Of a DNA stretch of 64,000 nt, positions 1 to 8,043 are shown one piece after another; the first letter of the stretch is position 1, and every line of letters begins with the position of its first letter. Source of the stretch: Bacteroidales bacterium UBA1309 (GTDB taxonomy: Bacteria; Bacteroidota; Bacteroidia; Bacteroidales; Dysgonomonadaceae); assembly GCA_002307185.1 (NCBI GenBank), contig DBTT01000051.1:62001-126000 (forward strand), read 5' to 3'. The position numbers and the translations under genes are program-made. The notes beneath the pieces are model-generated. The model was not told where the DNA came from and made no database searches. It saw only the letters and a list, made by a program, of their open reading frames with translations.

Positions 1-232
1 TCATACCTTATACACAAACCGCCAATTACTCATTTTGGTCAAAATGTTGTTTTTTCAAGCCCAAAAAGATACAAAAAGCGATATTTTATTAGCAAAAATA
101 ATTTTTTTGCTAAATATATTTGGTAGATTGAAAAAAATATCGAACCTTTGTCTTTGAGTTTAGAAATGTGTAAATAATTTAATAGAAAACCTATCAATAT
201 CAAACAATAGTATTAATCTAACTTACATTTTT

Positions 233-961
233 ATGAAAAAATCAATGATCGGAAAATTCGGAGTGTGCTTGTTCAGTTTGTTCGTAGCAACAACAGTAGG
301 AGTGAAGGCTCAGGATAAATTAGATGCGTCTGTTGGTGCAGATTTGGTTAGTGCCTATGAATGGCGCGGACAAGATTTAGGAGGAGCGGCAGCTCAACCT
401 TATGCGGGAATTTCGTACAAAGGCTTGACATTGGGAGCATGGGGCTCGGTCGGTTTGGATAAGAGCAATAGCTACACCAGCGAGCTGGATTTTACGGTTG
501 GTTATACATCCGGCAAGTTTAGTGCTGCTGTTACAGACTATTACTCATTGGTCAATGCCAACTTTGGAGACGTGAAGTATTTCAAGTATGGATCCGGTTC
601 GGCAAGCACAGCCCATGTTTATGAAGCCACTATCGGCTACAATTTTGGACCTCTCGCTTTGGCGTGGAATACAAACTTTGCAGGCAATGACGGCACAAAA
701 TCGGATGACAAGCGCGCCTATTCAACCTACATCCAAGCTACGGCTCCGTTCAAAGTGGGTGCTGTTGACTTTAAGGCCGAATTAGGCGTATCACCTTGGG
801 AAACTTCCTATTATGTAAATAGTAGTTTTGCGGTCGTGAATATTGGCGTTACGGCAACCAAGCAGGTTAAGATTGCGGATTTCACCTTACCTGTATATGC
901 TAAAATAGGTGCGAATCCAGACACGCAACGGGCATTTGTAGTATTAGGAGTAACTCTTTAA
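233..961 (+). CDS. TorF-family putative outer-membrane beta-barrel porin
   Basis: A 242-residue exported protein. It has a Lys-rich N-terminus, a hydrophobic core at about residues 9-22 and a VKAQ signal-peptidase-like site near residue 27. The mature part alternates polar and aromatic residues in short amphipathic strands (for example ISYKGLTLGAWGSVG), typical of small beta-barrels, and ends in a hydrophobic strand. The spacing to the P-II gene is only 21 nt and Amt follows, so the three look co-transcribed. A role as outer-membrane pore for ammonium or another small nitrogen compound is inferred from this context; the TorF assignment rests on overall resemblance. Confidence 0.7.
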   Translation: MKKSMIGKFGVCLFSLFVATTVGVKAQDKLDASVGADLVSAYEWRGQDLGGAAAQPYAGISYKGLTLGAWGSVGLDKSNSYTSELDFTVGYTSGKFSAAVTDYYSLVNANFGDVKYFKYGSGSASTAHVYEATIGYNFGPLALAWNTNFAGNDGTKSDDKRAYSTYIQATAPFKVGAVDFKAELGVSPWETSYYVNSSFAVVNIGVTATKQVKIADFTLPVYAKIGANPDTQRAFVVLGVTL

Positions 962-982
962 TTATTATAAAACAATAATCCG

Positions 983-1330
983 ATGAAAAAAGTTGAAGCA
1001 ATCATTCGTAAATCGAAGTTCCAGGACGTAAGAAAGGCCCTTCATGAAGCCGAGATTGACTTTTTGTCATGGTGGGACGTGAAAGGACAAGGAGACGCAA
1101 AGCAAGGCTTGATTTTCCGCGGCATCGCCTATGATGTGAACGCAATCGACCGTATCCATATCTCTTTTGTTGTCCGTGATGTGAATGTTGACAAATCCGT
1201 GGATGCCATCCTTAAGGCAGCATACACAGGCGAGAGTGGTGATGGTCGTATTTTTGTGACCCCAGTTGAGCAATCTATTCGTATTCGAACAGGAGATCAT
1301 GGAGAAGAATCCCTATACAATAAGGGTTAA
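983..1330 (+). CDS. glnK: P-II family nitrogen regulatory protein
   Basis: A 115-residue P-II signal protein, a trimeric cytosolic sensor of ATP/ADP and 2-oxoglutarate that plugs or releases its partner Amt. The start MKKVEAIIRKSKF and the C-terminal GDGRIFV segment match the family. The T-loop region GQGDAKQGLIFRGIAY keeps a tyrosine at residue 50, equivalent to the modifiable Tyr51 of enterobacterial P-II, although the loop sequence is otherwise divergent (DAKQ instead of RQKG, IDRIH instead of LPKVK). It lies directly upstream of amt, which is the classic GlnK-Amt pairing. The choice of glnK over glnB is based on context only. Confidence 0.9.
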   Translation: MKKVEAIIRKSKFQDVRKALHEAEIDFLSWWDVKGQGDAKQGLIFRGIAYDVNAIDRIHISFVVRDVNVDKSVDAILKAAYTGESGDGRIFVTPVEQSIRIRTGDHGEESLYNKG

Positions 1331-1442
1331 CCATTAATTTTGATAGACAAATCTTAGGGTTTTAATATTAATCAATAAATTCTCTAATAGAGTTTCACAA
1401 GGCAGAAAAAGAAAATGCAATGCCTTTATAACCAAAAGAAAT

Positions 1443-2780
1443 ATGAAAAAGATTGTAAAAATATCAGGTTTATTATTGGGCTTGCTCGCATTTAGCCCTA
1501 TGCTTATGGCTCAAACTGAGCCTGCGCCAACAATTGATTCGGGTGACACCGCTTGGTTGATTGTAGCAACTGTGCTTGTTTTGATGATGACCATTCCCGG
1601 ACTTGCATTGTTCTACGGCGGATTGGTCCGCCGCAAGAACGTGTTGAGCGTTTTGATGCAATGTCTAGCTCTCACTGGCGTAATTTCTATTATATGGTTT
1701 GCGGTAGGCTATAGCTTGGCTTTCGGGGGAGATGCCAAGGGTACATTCCTCGGCAATTTTATAGGCGGCTTTGACAAGTTCTTTTTAAATGGTATCACGC
1801 CTTCAACGATTTGGACTGGCTATAAAATACCTGAGATTTTGTTTGCCTTGTTCCAATGTATGTTTGCGGTGATCACTCCCGCATTGATTATCGGCACATT
1901 TGCTGAAAGGGTGAAATTCTCGGGATTCCTGGTATTCTCGATCCTATGGTCAATCATCGTGTACAGCCCGATGGCGTTTTTCGTATGGAACGCAGACGGC
2001 TGGTTGTTCAAGTTAGGGGCATTGGATTTTGCAGGTGGAACAGTGGTTCACATCAATGCCGGTGTTTCAGCATTGATATTCTGTTTGCTGGTAGGACGCC
2101 GCAAGGGTTATAAGACTACAGGGCATCCAATTACCCCACACAATATCCCGTTCGTGGTGATCGGGACAGCTCTTCTGTGGCTGGGTTGGTTCGGATTCAA
2201 TGCTGGAAGCGGTTTGGCAGCGAATGGAATTGCAGCAAATGCATTCTTGGTAACTCATTTGGCGACGGCTGTCGCTGCTGTGACCTGGATGGCTTTGGAA
2301 TGGATCATCAATAAAAAACCGACCATCGTCGGATTCTGTACGGGTGCTGTTGCCGGCTTGGTAGCCATCACACCCGCAGCGGGTTCGGCGGACGTGCTTG
2401 GAGCATTTGGTATCGGTATTGCAGTGGCTGTCATCTGTTTCATCATGGTGGCTTATGTGAAAAACAAACTTACTTACGACGACTCGTTGGATGCATTCGG
2501 TGTACACGGAATCGGAGGTATCGTAGGATCTATCCTTACCGGTGTGTTTGCAAGTCCAATTGTAACTGGTGGAGCCAAAGGTGCATTGTATGGTGACTGG
2601 CATCAATTAGTGGTTCAGTTGATTGCAACCGGATTTGCGATAGCTTTCAGCGCTGTCCTTACATTTATCTTGTTCAAGATTGTTGATGCAATCATTGGCA
2701 TTCGCGCCACCAAGGAAGAAGAAGCAATTGGTTTGGATATTTCCCAACATGGCGAATTTGCTTACAGTGAAGATGAATAG
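1443..2780 (+). CDS. amt: Ammonium transporter (Amt/Mep/Rh family)
   Basis: A 445-residue inner-membrane ammonium channel. An N-terminal signal peptide (to about LMAQ, residue 24) is followed by about 11 membrane spans, as in other Amt proteins. The family signatures are visible: FAVITPALIIGTFAERVKF, DFAGGTVVHINAG, and HGIGGIVGS with the second conserved pore histidine. The 445 residues are in the usual range. It follows glnK by 112 nt and is closed by a strong hairpin at about 2830-2864. Ammonium taken up here could feed the NADP-type glutamate dehydrogenase at 24900-26237. Confidence 0.95.
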   Translation: MKKIVKISGLLLGLLAFSPMLMAQTEPAPTIDSGDTAWLIVATVLVLMMTIPGLALFYGGLVRRKNVLSVLMQCLALTGVISIIWFAVGYSLAFGGDAKGTFLGNFIGGFDKFFLNGITPSTIWTGYKIPEILFALFQCMFAVITPALIIGTFAERVKFSGFLVFSILWSIIVYSPMAFFVWNADGWLFKLGALDFAGGTVVHINAGVSALIFCLLVGRRKGYKTTGHPITPHNIPFVVIGTALLWLGWFGFNAGSGLAANGIAANAFLVTHLATAVAAVTWMALEWIINKKPTIVGFCTGAVAGLVAITPAAGSADVLGAFGIGIAVAVICFIMVAYVKNKLTYDDSLDAFGVHGIGGIVGSILTGVFASPIVTGGAKGALYGDWHQLVVQLIATGFAIAFSAVLTFILFKIVDAIIGIRATKEEEAIGLDISQHGEFAYSEDE

Positions 2781-2829
2781 CAAGTGACATCTTTTATTAG
2801 CTCAATAAAATAAAATCTTATAATTATAA

Positions 2830-2864
2830 AATGCCCGGGTAGAGATCAATACTACCTGGGCATT
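2830..2864. terminator. Bidirectional intrinsic terminator between amt and the HsdR_N-like gene
   Basis: Near-perfect inverted repeat: arm 2830-2842 pairs with 2852-2864 (AATGCCCGGGTAG / CTACCTGGGCATT, one G-T wobble) around a 9-nt loop. It is flanked by A-rich sequence on the left and TTTT on the right, so it can end transcripts of the convergent amt (+) and HsdR_N-like (-) genes. Confidence 0.85.
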
Positions 2865-2904
2865 TTCATTATATATGACTCCTGAAGGTGAATTGAATAC
2901 GGCT

Positions 2905-3375
2905 TTATACTTGCTTTGTAGAAATAATAAGTTCCTCATAAGAGGGAATCTCTTCCAAATAGGCAATTGATTGCTTTTCATAATCAATTTGACAACAGTA
3001 ATGGTTCATCCCATTACTTACGATAAGATAAGGCACTTTCAAGACATAGTTGTAGCGGGCAATCTGCTCAAAAACTTTTTGCGTGATGCTGACTTCGGGA
3101 GCTTTGTATTCAACGATCACAAGAGGTTGCAATTGGTTGTCATACACGACCGAATCGCACCGTTTTATCCTTCTACCCAATTTGATTTGCATCTCGTTAG
3201 CAATCAGCATGGGGGGATATTTCTTATAAGCGATAAGATAATTAACAAAATTTTGACGCACCCATTCTTCTGGAGTAAGTGCTACGTATTTAGCTCTTAA
3301 ACGGTCGAAAACGATTAAGTTTTGACCGTCTTTCTTGATATTTATTTCGCAAGGGGGCAAATTTAAGTCCAACAT
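2905..3375 (-). CDS. HsdR N-terminal-like (PD-(D/E)XK fold) protein
   Basis: A 156-residue single-domain protein resembling the N-terminal nuclease domain of type I restriction R subunits (HSDR_N-like). The PD-(D/E)XK elements are visible: E61, D74 (CDSVVYD) and E89-Y-K91 (VIVEYKAP), followed by the QIARYNYVLKVPYLIVSNG segment. No helicase or specificity subunit is nearby, so it is not a restriction system by itself. It is divergent from amn with about 100 nt between starts. Proteins of this type recur beside holA/amn in Bacteroidetes as I recall, but I know of no established function. Confidence 0.75.
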   Translation of the reverse strand: MLDLNLPPCEINIKKDGQNLIVFDRLRAKYVALTPEEWVRQNFVNYLIAYKKYPPMLIANEMQIKLGRRIKRCDSVVYDNQLQPLVIVEYKAPEVSITQKVFEQIARYNYVLKVPYLIVSNGMNHYCCQIDYEKQSIAYLEEIPSYEELIISTKQV

Positions 3376-3476
3376 TTAATATCTTTGTGGGTTAATATTC
3401 CCCACCTTCGGAAATTAACGAAAATAATGGGGTCGTGCTATTTACCAAAACCAGTCGTGACAAAAGTAAACTTATT

Positions 3477-4256
3477 ATGAAGACAAAACAAGAAATCGTT
3501 GCTAATTGGCTGCCACGTTATACCAAAAGACCACTGGAAGAATTTTCCAAATTCATTCTTCTGACCAATTTTTCCAATTACGTAGAAATCTTCGCAAAAT
3601 ATTTCAATGTGCCGATTGTGGGCCATGAAGGAAATATGCCGAATGCAACAGCAAATGGCATCACTATTATCAATTTTGGCATGGGCAGCGCAAATGCAGC
3701 TACCGTGATGGACTTGCTAAGTGCCGTTGAGCCGAAGGCCGTGCTGTTTCTCGGAAAATGTGGTGGTATCAAAAAAATCAATAAGCTGGGCGACTACATC
3801 CTTCCAATTGCCGCCATCCGGGGCGAAGGGACGTCCAACGACTACTTTCCACCCGAAGTGCCATCTTTGCCGGCATTCAGCATCTTGCGTTCCGTGTCAT
3901 CCAACATTCGTGACTTCAGCCGCGATTATTGGACTGGGACAGTATATACAACCAATCGCCGGGTGTGGGAACACGACGAAGAGTTCAAGAATTACCTTCG
4001 CAAAATCCGTGCAATGGCCGTTGACATGGAAACTGCGACTTTGTTTACTTGCGGTTTTGCCAATGGGATACCTACCGGAGCCTTGTTGTTGGTGTCGGAC
4101 CAACCGATGATCTCCGAAGGAGTGAAGACGGAAGCAAGTGACAGGCAAGTGACGGCCAACTTTGTGGAAGAACATGTGATGATCGGGATCAAAGCGCTTA
4201 CTACACTTATCAACGATGGACGAACGGTGAAACACCTTCGTTTTGAAGAAGAATAA
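3477..4256 (+). CDS. amn: AMP nucleosidase (Bacteroidetes type)
   Basis: A 259-residue member of the PNP/UDP phosphorylase superfamily that hydrolyses AMP to adenine and ribose 5-phosphate. The start at ATG 3477 (MKTKQEIVANW) is preferred; an upstream in-frame start would add 14 unlikely residues. A TATCTTTG -7-like element lies at 3380-3387. Visible motifs are the Gly-rich NFGMGSANAATVMDL stretch and the nucleoside-binding MAVDMETATLFTCGF segment with its conserved MET. The protein is shorter than the enterobacterial enzyme (about 480 residues), as is usual for Bacteroidetes. holA follows after 9 nt, probably in the same operon. Confidence 0.88.
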   Translation: MKTKQEIVANWLPRYTKRPLEEFSKFILLTNFSNYVEIFAKYFNVPIVGHEGNMPNATANGITIINFGMGSANAATVMDLLSAVEPKAVLFLGKCGGIKKINKLGDYILPIAAIRGEGTSNDYFPPEVPSLPAFSILRSVSSNIRDFSRDYWTGTVYTTNRRVWEHDEEFKNYLRKIRAMAVDMETATLFTCGFANGIPTGALLLVSDQPMISEGVKTEASDRQVTANFVEEHVMIGIKALTTLINDGRTVKHLRFEEE

Positions 4257-4265
4257 TATATCGGA

Positions 4266-5288
4266 ATGGCGGTAGTGAGCACCTTGACATTTGAACAACT
4301 CAGAAAAAGCATTGAGGCTCTTGATTTTCAGCCTGTTTATCTTTTGATGGGGGAAGAGTCGTATTATATTGACGTGTTGACTGATCTGTTAAGTGAGCGT
4401 GTGATTCCTCCTGAATCGCGCGACTTCAATCAAACCATTGTTTATGGCGCGGATACGGATGTGCATTCGCTAATCTCGGCATTGAGGCGTTTCCCAATGA
4501 TGTCCGAACGCCAATTGGTAGTGGTGAAAGAAGCGCAAGGATTGAAAAACATCGAAGTGTTGGAGTCGTATCTGCATAATCCGATGCCAAGCACTGTGCT
4601 TGTTCTCAACTACAAGCATGGATTGTTGGACAAACGCAAAAAACTTTATACGGAAATCAACAAACGAGGTGTCGTGTTTGAATCCAACAAGATATATGAC
4701 AGCAAGATGCCTGCTTTCATCACTTCCTATGTGACATCTCTCGGATTAGGCATAGATGCAAAGTCGGCGCAAATGTTGACCGATTTTTTGGGGAACGACT
4801 TGAAAAAAGTCGTCAACGAGATTGACAAATTAAGGCTCTCGGTTTCTTCAAACGAGAAACGGATCACGCCAGAACTCATTGAGCAAAACATTGGCTTGAG
4901 CAAAGACTTCAACAACTTTGAATTACTGAGGGCTGTCGTTGATAAAGATTTTGCGAAAGCAGAGAAAATAGCTTTCTATTTCGAAAAAAACGCTAAAAAC
5001 AACCCTTACCTGGTTACTTTGTCCGTTGTTTTCAACTATTTCAGCAACTTGCTTGTTTGCTATTGGGCAACGGATAAAACGGATAGTGGATTGGCTCGTG
5101 AACTTGGGTTGCGCAGCGATTTTCAAGCACGTGACTATGTGACGGGGCTAAAAAATTATAAGGTAATGAAGACAATGGAAAATATAGCTTTGCTTCGAAC
5201 TTACGATGCCAAAGGAAAGGGAGTGGACAACCCGTCATCTGCAACCGGGGAGTTACTCAAGGAATTATTGTTCAAACTAATGCATTGA
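4266..5288 (+). CDS. holA: DNA polymerase III subunit delta
   Basis: A 340-residue clamp-loader delta subunit that opens the sliding clamp for loading on primed DNA. The N-terminal P-loop-derived segment (PVYLLMGEESYYIDVL) is degenerate, as expected for delta. LRRFPMMSERQLVVVKEAQ and the central NDLKKVVNEIDKL helix are typical. Length matches the family. It follows amn by 9 nt and precedes the isochorismate synthase by 8 nt (using ATG 5297), so the three genes look like one operon despite unrelated roles. Confidence 0.88.
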   Translation: MAVVSTLTFEQLRKSIEALDFQPVYLLMGEESYYIDVLTDLLSERVIPPESRDFNQTIVYGADTDVHSLISALRRFPMMSERQLVVVKEAQGLKNIEVLESYLHNPMPSTVLVLNYKHGLLDKRKKLYTEINKRGVVFESNKIYDSKMPAFITSYVTSLGLGIDAKSAQMLTDFLGNDLKKVVNEIDKLRLSVSSNEKRITPELIEQNIGLSKDFNNFELLRAVVDKDFAKAEKIAFYFEKNAKNNPYLVTLSVVFNYFSNLLVCYWATDKTDSGLARELGLRSDFQARDYVTGLKNYKVMKTMENIALLRTYDAKGKGVDNPSSATGELLKELLFKLMH

Positions 5289-5296
5289 TTCTCGGG

Positions 5297-6394
5297 ATGG
5301 AAATTGATTTTAGCATCCTTGACAGATTGATAGATGATGATGTTGCTTTCGCAATATATCGTTTGCCGAGAAACCAAGATATTCATTTGATTATACAGAA
5401 TGACAATCAAGTATATAAGACCAATAATTACTGCACTTTAACAGAAAAAAGTGGTTTTGTAATTTATCCATTTCAGATTACGGATGATTGTCCGATCGTG
5501 ATTATTCGTCCGGATCATCATTTGGTTGGAGCAGAAGAGATCAATTGTTTTTCGACGAATTATTCACCGAAAAACAGGGTGAAAATGCCAGCTAACTTTT
5601 TTGATGATTCTACATCCCGACAAGACTATGCAACGATGTTTGAAAGATTTCAAGAAGGATTGAAAGCCGGTAAATTTCAAAAGTTGGTCCTTTCGAGAAA
5701 ACAAAATATAGAACTGCCACCCCACTTTTTGTTTGCAAATGTCTTTTCAAGAGCATTGTCCACCTACCCCAACACCTTCGTGTATCTTGCACACACTTCA
5801 TCAACAAGCACTTGGTTAGGTAGTACTCCCGAGTTATTCTTGTCAGAAAAAAATGGCATATTCCATTCCGTAGCGTTGGCGGGAACCCAAACGGTGGCGC
5901 CAGGCACAGACATATCCACTCTTTCATGGAGCGATAAAAACGTTTATGAACAACAAATCGTTGCGGATTATTTCCGGAAACAACTTGCCGATAGCCTCCT
6001 GCCATTTAGCAACAGCGACACATACTCCTTCCGCGTAGGGAATTTGGCCCATTTGAAAACCGATTTTCATTTTCAAAGACACGGCCAGATTACAACCGGA
6101 GAGATTCTGGCCTTGATCCATCCCACGCCTGCGGTTTGCGGGTTTCCAAAGCAAGAGGCTTTGGAATTTATAAATAAAATTGAAAATCATTCCCGCTCCT
6201 ATTACTCAGGATTTGTAGGCAATTTGGGGATGAACAATAGAACAGACCTGTATGTTAACTTAAGGTGCTTACAGGTGAAGGATCGCTCGCTGAGCTTATA
6301 TGCCGGAGGTGGAATTCTGTCATCTTCTAATAAAGAGGAAGAATGGACTGAAACCGAAGACAAGATGCAGGCAATGTTGAATATCCTTCGATAA
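5297..6394 (+). CDS. menF: Isochorismate synthase (chorismate-binding enzyme)
   Basis: A 365-residue chorismate-utilising enzyme converting chorismate to isochorismate, the entry step to menaquinone (less likely a siderophore). The ATG at 5297 is preferred over a TTG at 5285 that overlaps holA. The C-terminal catalytic half shows FQKLVLSRKQ, LFLSEKNGIFHSVALAGT, HPTPAVCGFPK and YAGGGILSSSN...EWTETEDKMQAML, matching the family. No menD, menH, menC, menE or other men gene lies adjacent, whereas in many Bacteroidales menF starts a men cluster. A siderophore role seems unlikely because no ent-type genes are present. Confidence 0.85.
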   Translation: MEIDFSILDRLIDDDVAFAIYRLPRNQDIHLIIQNDNQVYKTNNYCTLTEKSGFVIYPFQITDDCPIVIIRPDHHLVGAEEINCFSTNYSPKNRVKMPANFFDDSTSRQDYATMFERFQEGLKAGKFQKLVLSRKQNIELPPHFLFANVFSRALSTYPNTFVYLAHTSSTSTWLGSTPELFLSEKNGIFHSVALAGTQTVAPGTDISTLSWSDKNVYEQQIVADYFRKQLADSLLPFSNSDTYSFRVGNLAHLKTDFHFQRHGQITTGEILALIHPTPAVCGFPKQEALEFINKIENHSRSYYSGFVGNLGMNNRTDLYVNLRCLQVKDRSLSLYAGGGILSSSNKEEEWTETEDKMQAMLNILR

Positions 6395-6500
6395 AAACGC
6401 GCCAATGTTCTTCCTGTTAAATGAGAGTTGTGAAAACAAGTTTTGTGATTAAAAAAACTGTTTCTGTACTTAATTATTCGTCTATTACAAACATAAAGTC

Positions 6501-7466
6501 ATGGATTATAAGTTTTCAGGAAAAAGTGGATTAAAACTGCCACAGTTGTCGCTCGGGCTGTGGTATAATTTTGGCGACGTGGACGATTTCAGTGTCGCTA
6601 CCGATATGATCTGCCACGCCTTCGACAAAGGAATCACCCATTTTGATTTGGCAAACAATTATGGTCCTCCAGCCGGAAGCGCGGAAATTAACTTCGGAAA
6701 AATTCTATCTTCCCAACTTAAAAATCACCGGGATGAAATGATCATATCTTCCAAAGCCGGACATTTGATGTGGGACGGGCCGTATGGTGATGGAGGTTCC
6801 AGAAAGTACATCATGGCGAGTATCGATCAAAGCCTGAAACGTACAGGTCTGGACTATTTCGACATATTCTATTCGCACCGCTACGACCCCGAAACGCCCC
6901 TAGAAGAGACCGCTCAAGCTCTCATAGACATTGTCCGTCAAGGAAAAGCTTTGTACATCGGTTTGTCCAAGTATCCCGTAGAGGAAGCTATAAAAGCGGC
7001 TGAACTGATGAAGGAGCAGCATGTCCGTTGCCTCATTTATCAGGATCGGTATAGCATGTTCCGCCGGGAAGTGGAAAAAGCCCATTTCGATCTTTGTCAA
7101 GAACTTGGGCTTGGATACATCGCTTTCTCCCCGTTGGCCCAAGGGCTTCTTACGAACAAGTATCTGCATGGTATCCCTGCTGATTCGCGGGTGGCAAAAG
7201 GTGTGGGCTTCTTGAAGGAAGAAGACATTACACCGAAACTTATCGATACCATTGGAACTCTGAACAAGCTTGCCCTTGAACGGGGACAAACACTTGCCGA
7301 AATGGCACTGGCATGGGTGCTTCGCAACAAAGTAGTCACATCGGTTATTATTGGAACAAGTTCTGTGGCACAGATTGACGACAATCTCAAAGCTCTTGAC
7401 AATATCCGTTTTTCGGAGGATGAGCTGACTTTGATTGAGTCTGTACTGAAAGGGAAAAAACTCTAA
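6501..7466 (+). CDS. Aldo/keto reductase (YghZ-like)
   Basis: A 321-residue cytosolic NADPH-dependent oxidoreductase with TIM-barrel fold. The N-terminal MDYKFSGKSGLKLPQLSLG and HFDLANNYGPPAGSAEINFG carry the catalytic Asp and Tyr; SSKAGH carries the Lys and YSHRYD the His. The last third (ALAWVLRNKVVTSVIIGTSS) binds the cofactor. The NNYGPPAGSAE signature resembles E. coli YghZ (L-glyceraldehyde 3-phosphate reductase), so a methylglyoxal or aldehyde detoxifying role is plausible but unproven. The globin gene follows after 25 nt and may share its transcript. Confidence 0.9.
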   Translation: MDYKFSGKSGLKLPQLSLGLWYNFGDVDDFSVATDMICHAFDKGITHFDLANNYGPPAGSAEINFGKILSSQLKNHRDEMIISSKAGHLMWDGPYGDGGSRKYIMASIDQSLKRTGLDYFDIFYSHRYDPETPLEETAQALIDIVRQGKALYIGLSKYPVEEAIKAAELMKEQHVRCLIYQDRYSMFRREVEKAHFDLCQELGLGYIAFSPLAQGLLTNKYLHGIPADSRVAKGVGFLKEEDITPKLIDTIGTLNKLALERGQTLAEMALAWVLRNKVVTSVIIGTSSVAQIDDNLKALDNIRFSEDELTLIESVLKGKKL

Positions 7467-7491
7467 TTCAAACTAAAAAAGGAAAATTGAA

Positions 7492-7932
7492 ATGGAATTG
7501 ACGATACAAGAATATCCTGTAGGGGCGCGCCCCGAAGTGACAATACCGAGTACTGAAATATGGAAAACGCTTGGTGAAGAAGGCATTAGAAGGATGGTGA
7601 GCCGCCATTATGATTTGTTGCGTCAAAGTGCTATCAAAAAGATGTTTCCGCAAGGAGACGAAGAATTTGAGCAAGCCAAGCTCCATTCGTCCGATTTCAT
7701 GATACAAATTTGCGGTGGCCCCGACTATTTCAACCAACATCGCGGGCAGCCTATGCTTATTCGCCGTCATCCATTCTCCATTACCCCCAATGGACGGAAG
7801 ATTTGGCTCGAATGCTATCGAGTGGCTTTGCTTGAAACTGCTCTTCCCGAGCATCTGATCCGTTCCTTTTGGCAATATATTGAAGTGTTTTCAGTATGGA
7901 TGATGAATACACATGGAAAAGCGGAGGTATAA
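7492..7932 (+). CDS. Truncated-haemoglobin-type globin
   Basis: A 146-residue small globin. The segment ICGGPDYFNQHRGQPMLIRRHPF matches group II truncated haemoglobins; the likely haem-proximal histidine is H93 in RRHPF. A bulky aromatic-rich C-terminal helix (FWQYIEVFSVWMM) is also typical. Likely role: binding of O2 or NO for nitrosative or oxidative stress defence, inferred from the family. The N-terminal 20 residues form a short extension before the globin fold. It sits 25 nt after the aldo/keto reductase; no reductase partner is adjacent. Confidence 0.85.
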   Translation: MELTIQEYPVGARPEVTIPSTEIWKTLGEEGIRRMVSRHYDLLRQSAIKKMFPQGDEEFEQAKLHSSDFMIQICGGPDYFNQHRGQPMLIRRHPFSITPNGRKIWLECYRVALLETALPEHLIRSFWQYIEVFSVWMMNTHGKAEV

Positions 7933-8043
7933 AGTGCTATTTTGCCATCCTGATTTTTTTAAAATAAACACACATATTTTTTATTAAATAGATTTGTTTT
8001 AGATATTTTTTGTAAGTTTGCTTGTATTCAAAACTAGAGTCCC

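Noticed and set aside
2067..2606. 179-residue minus-strand frame inside amt
   Set aside because: It lies wholly within a well-supported transporter gene, is Cys/His/Ser-rich and has no domain; a shadow frame.
2905..3375. Type I restriction-modification system
   Set aside because: Only a lone N-terminal-type domain is present; no HsdM, HsdS or helicase gene is near.
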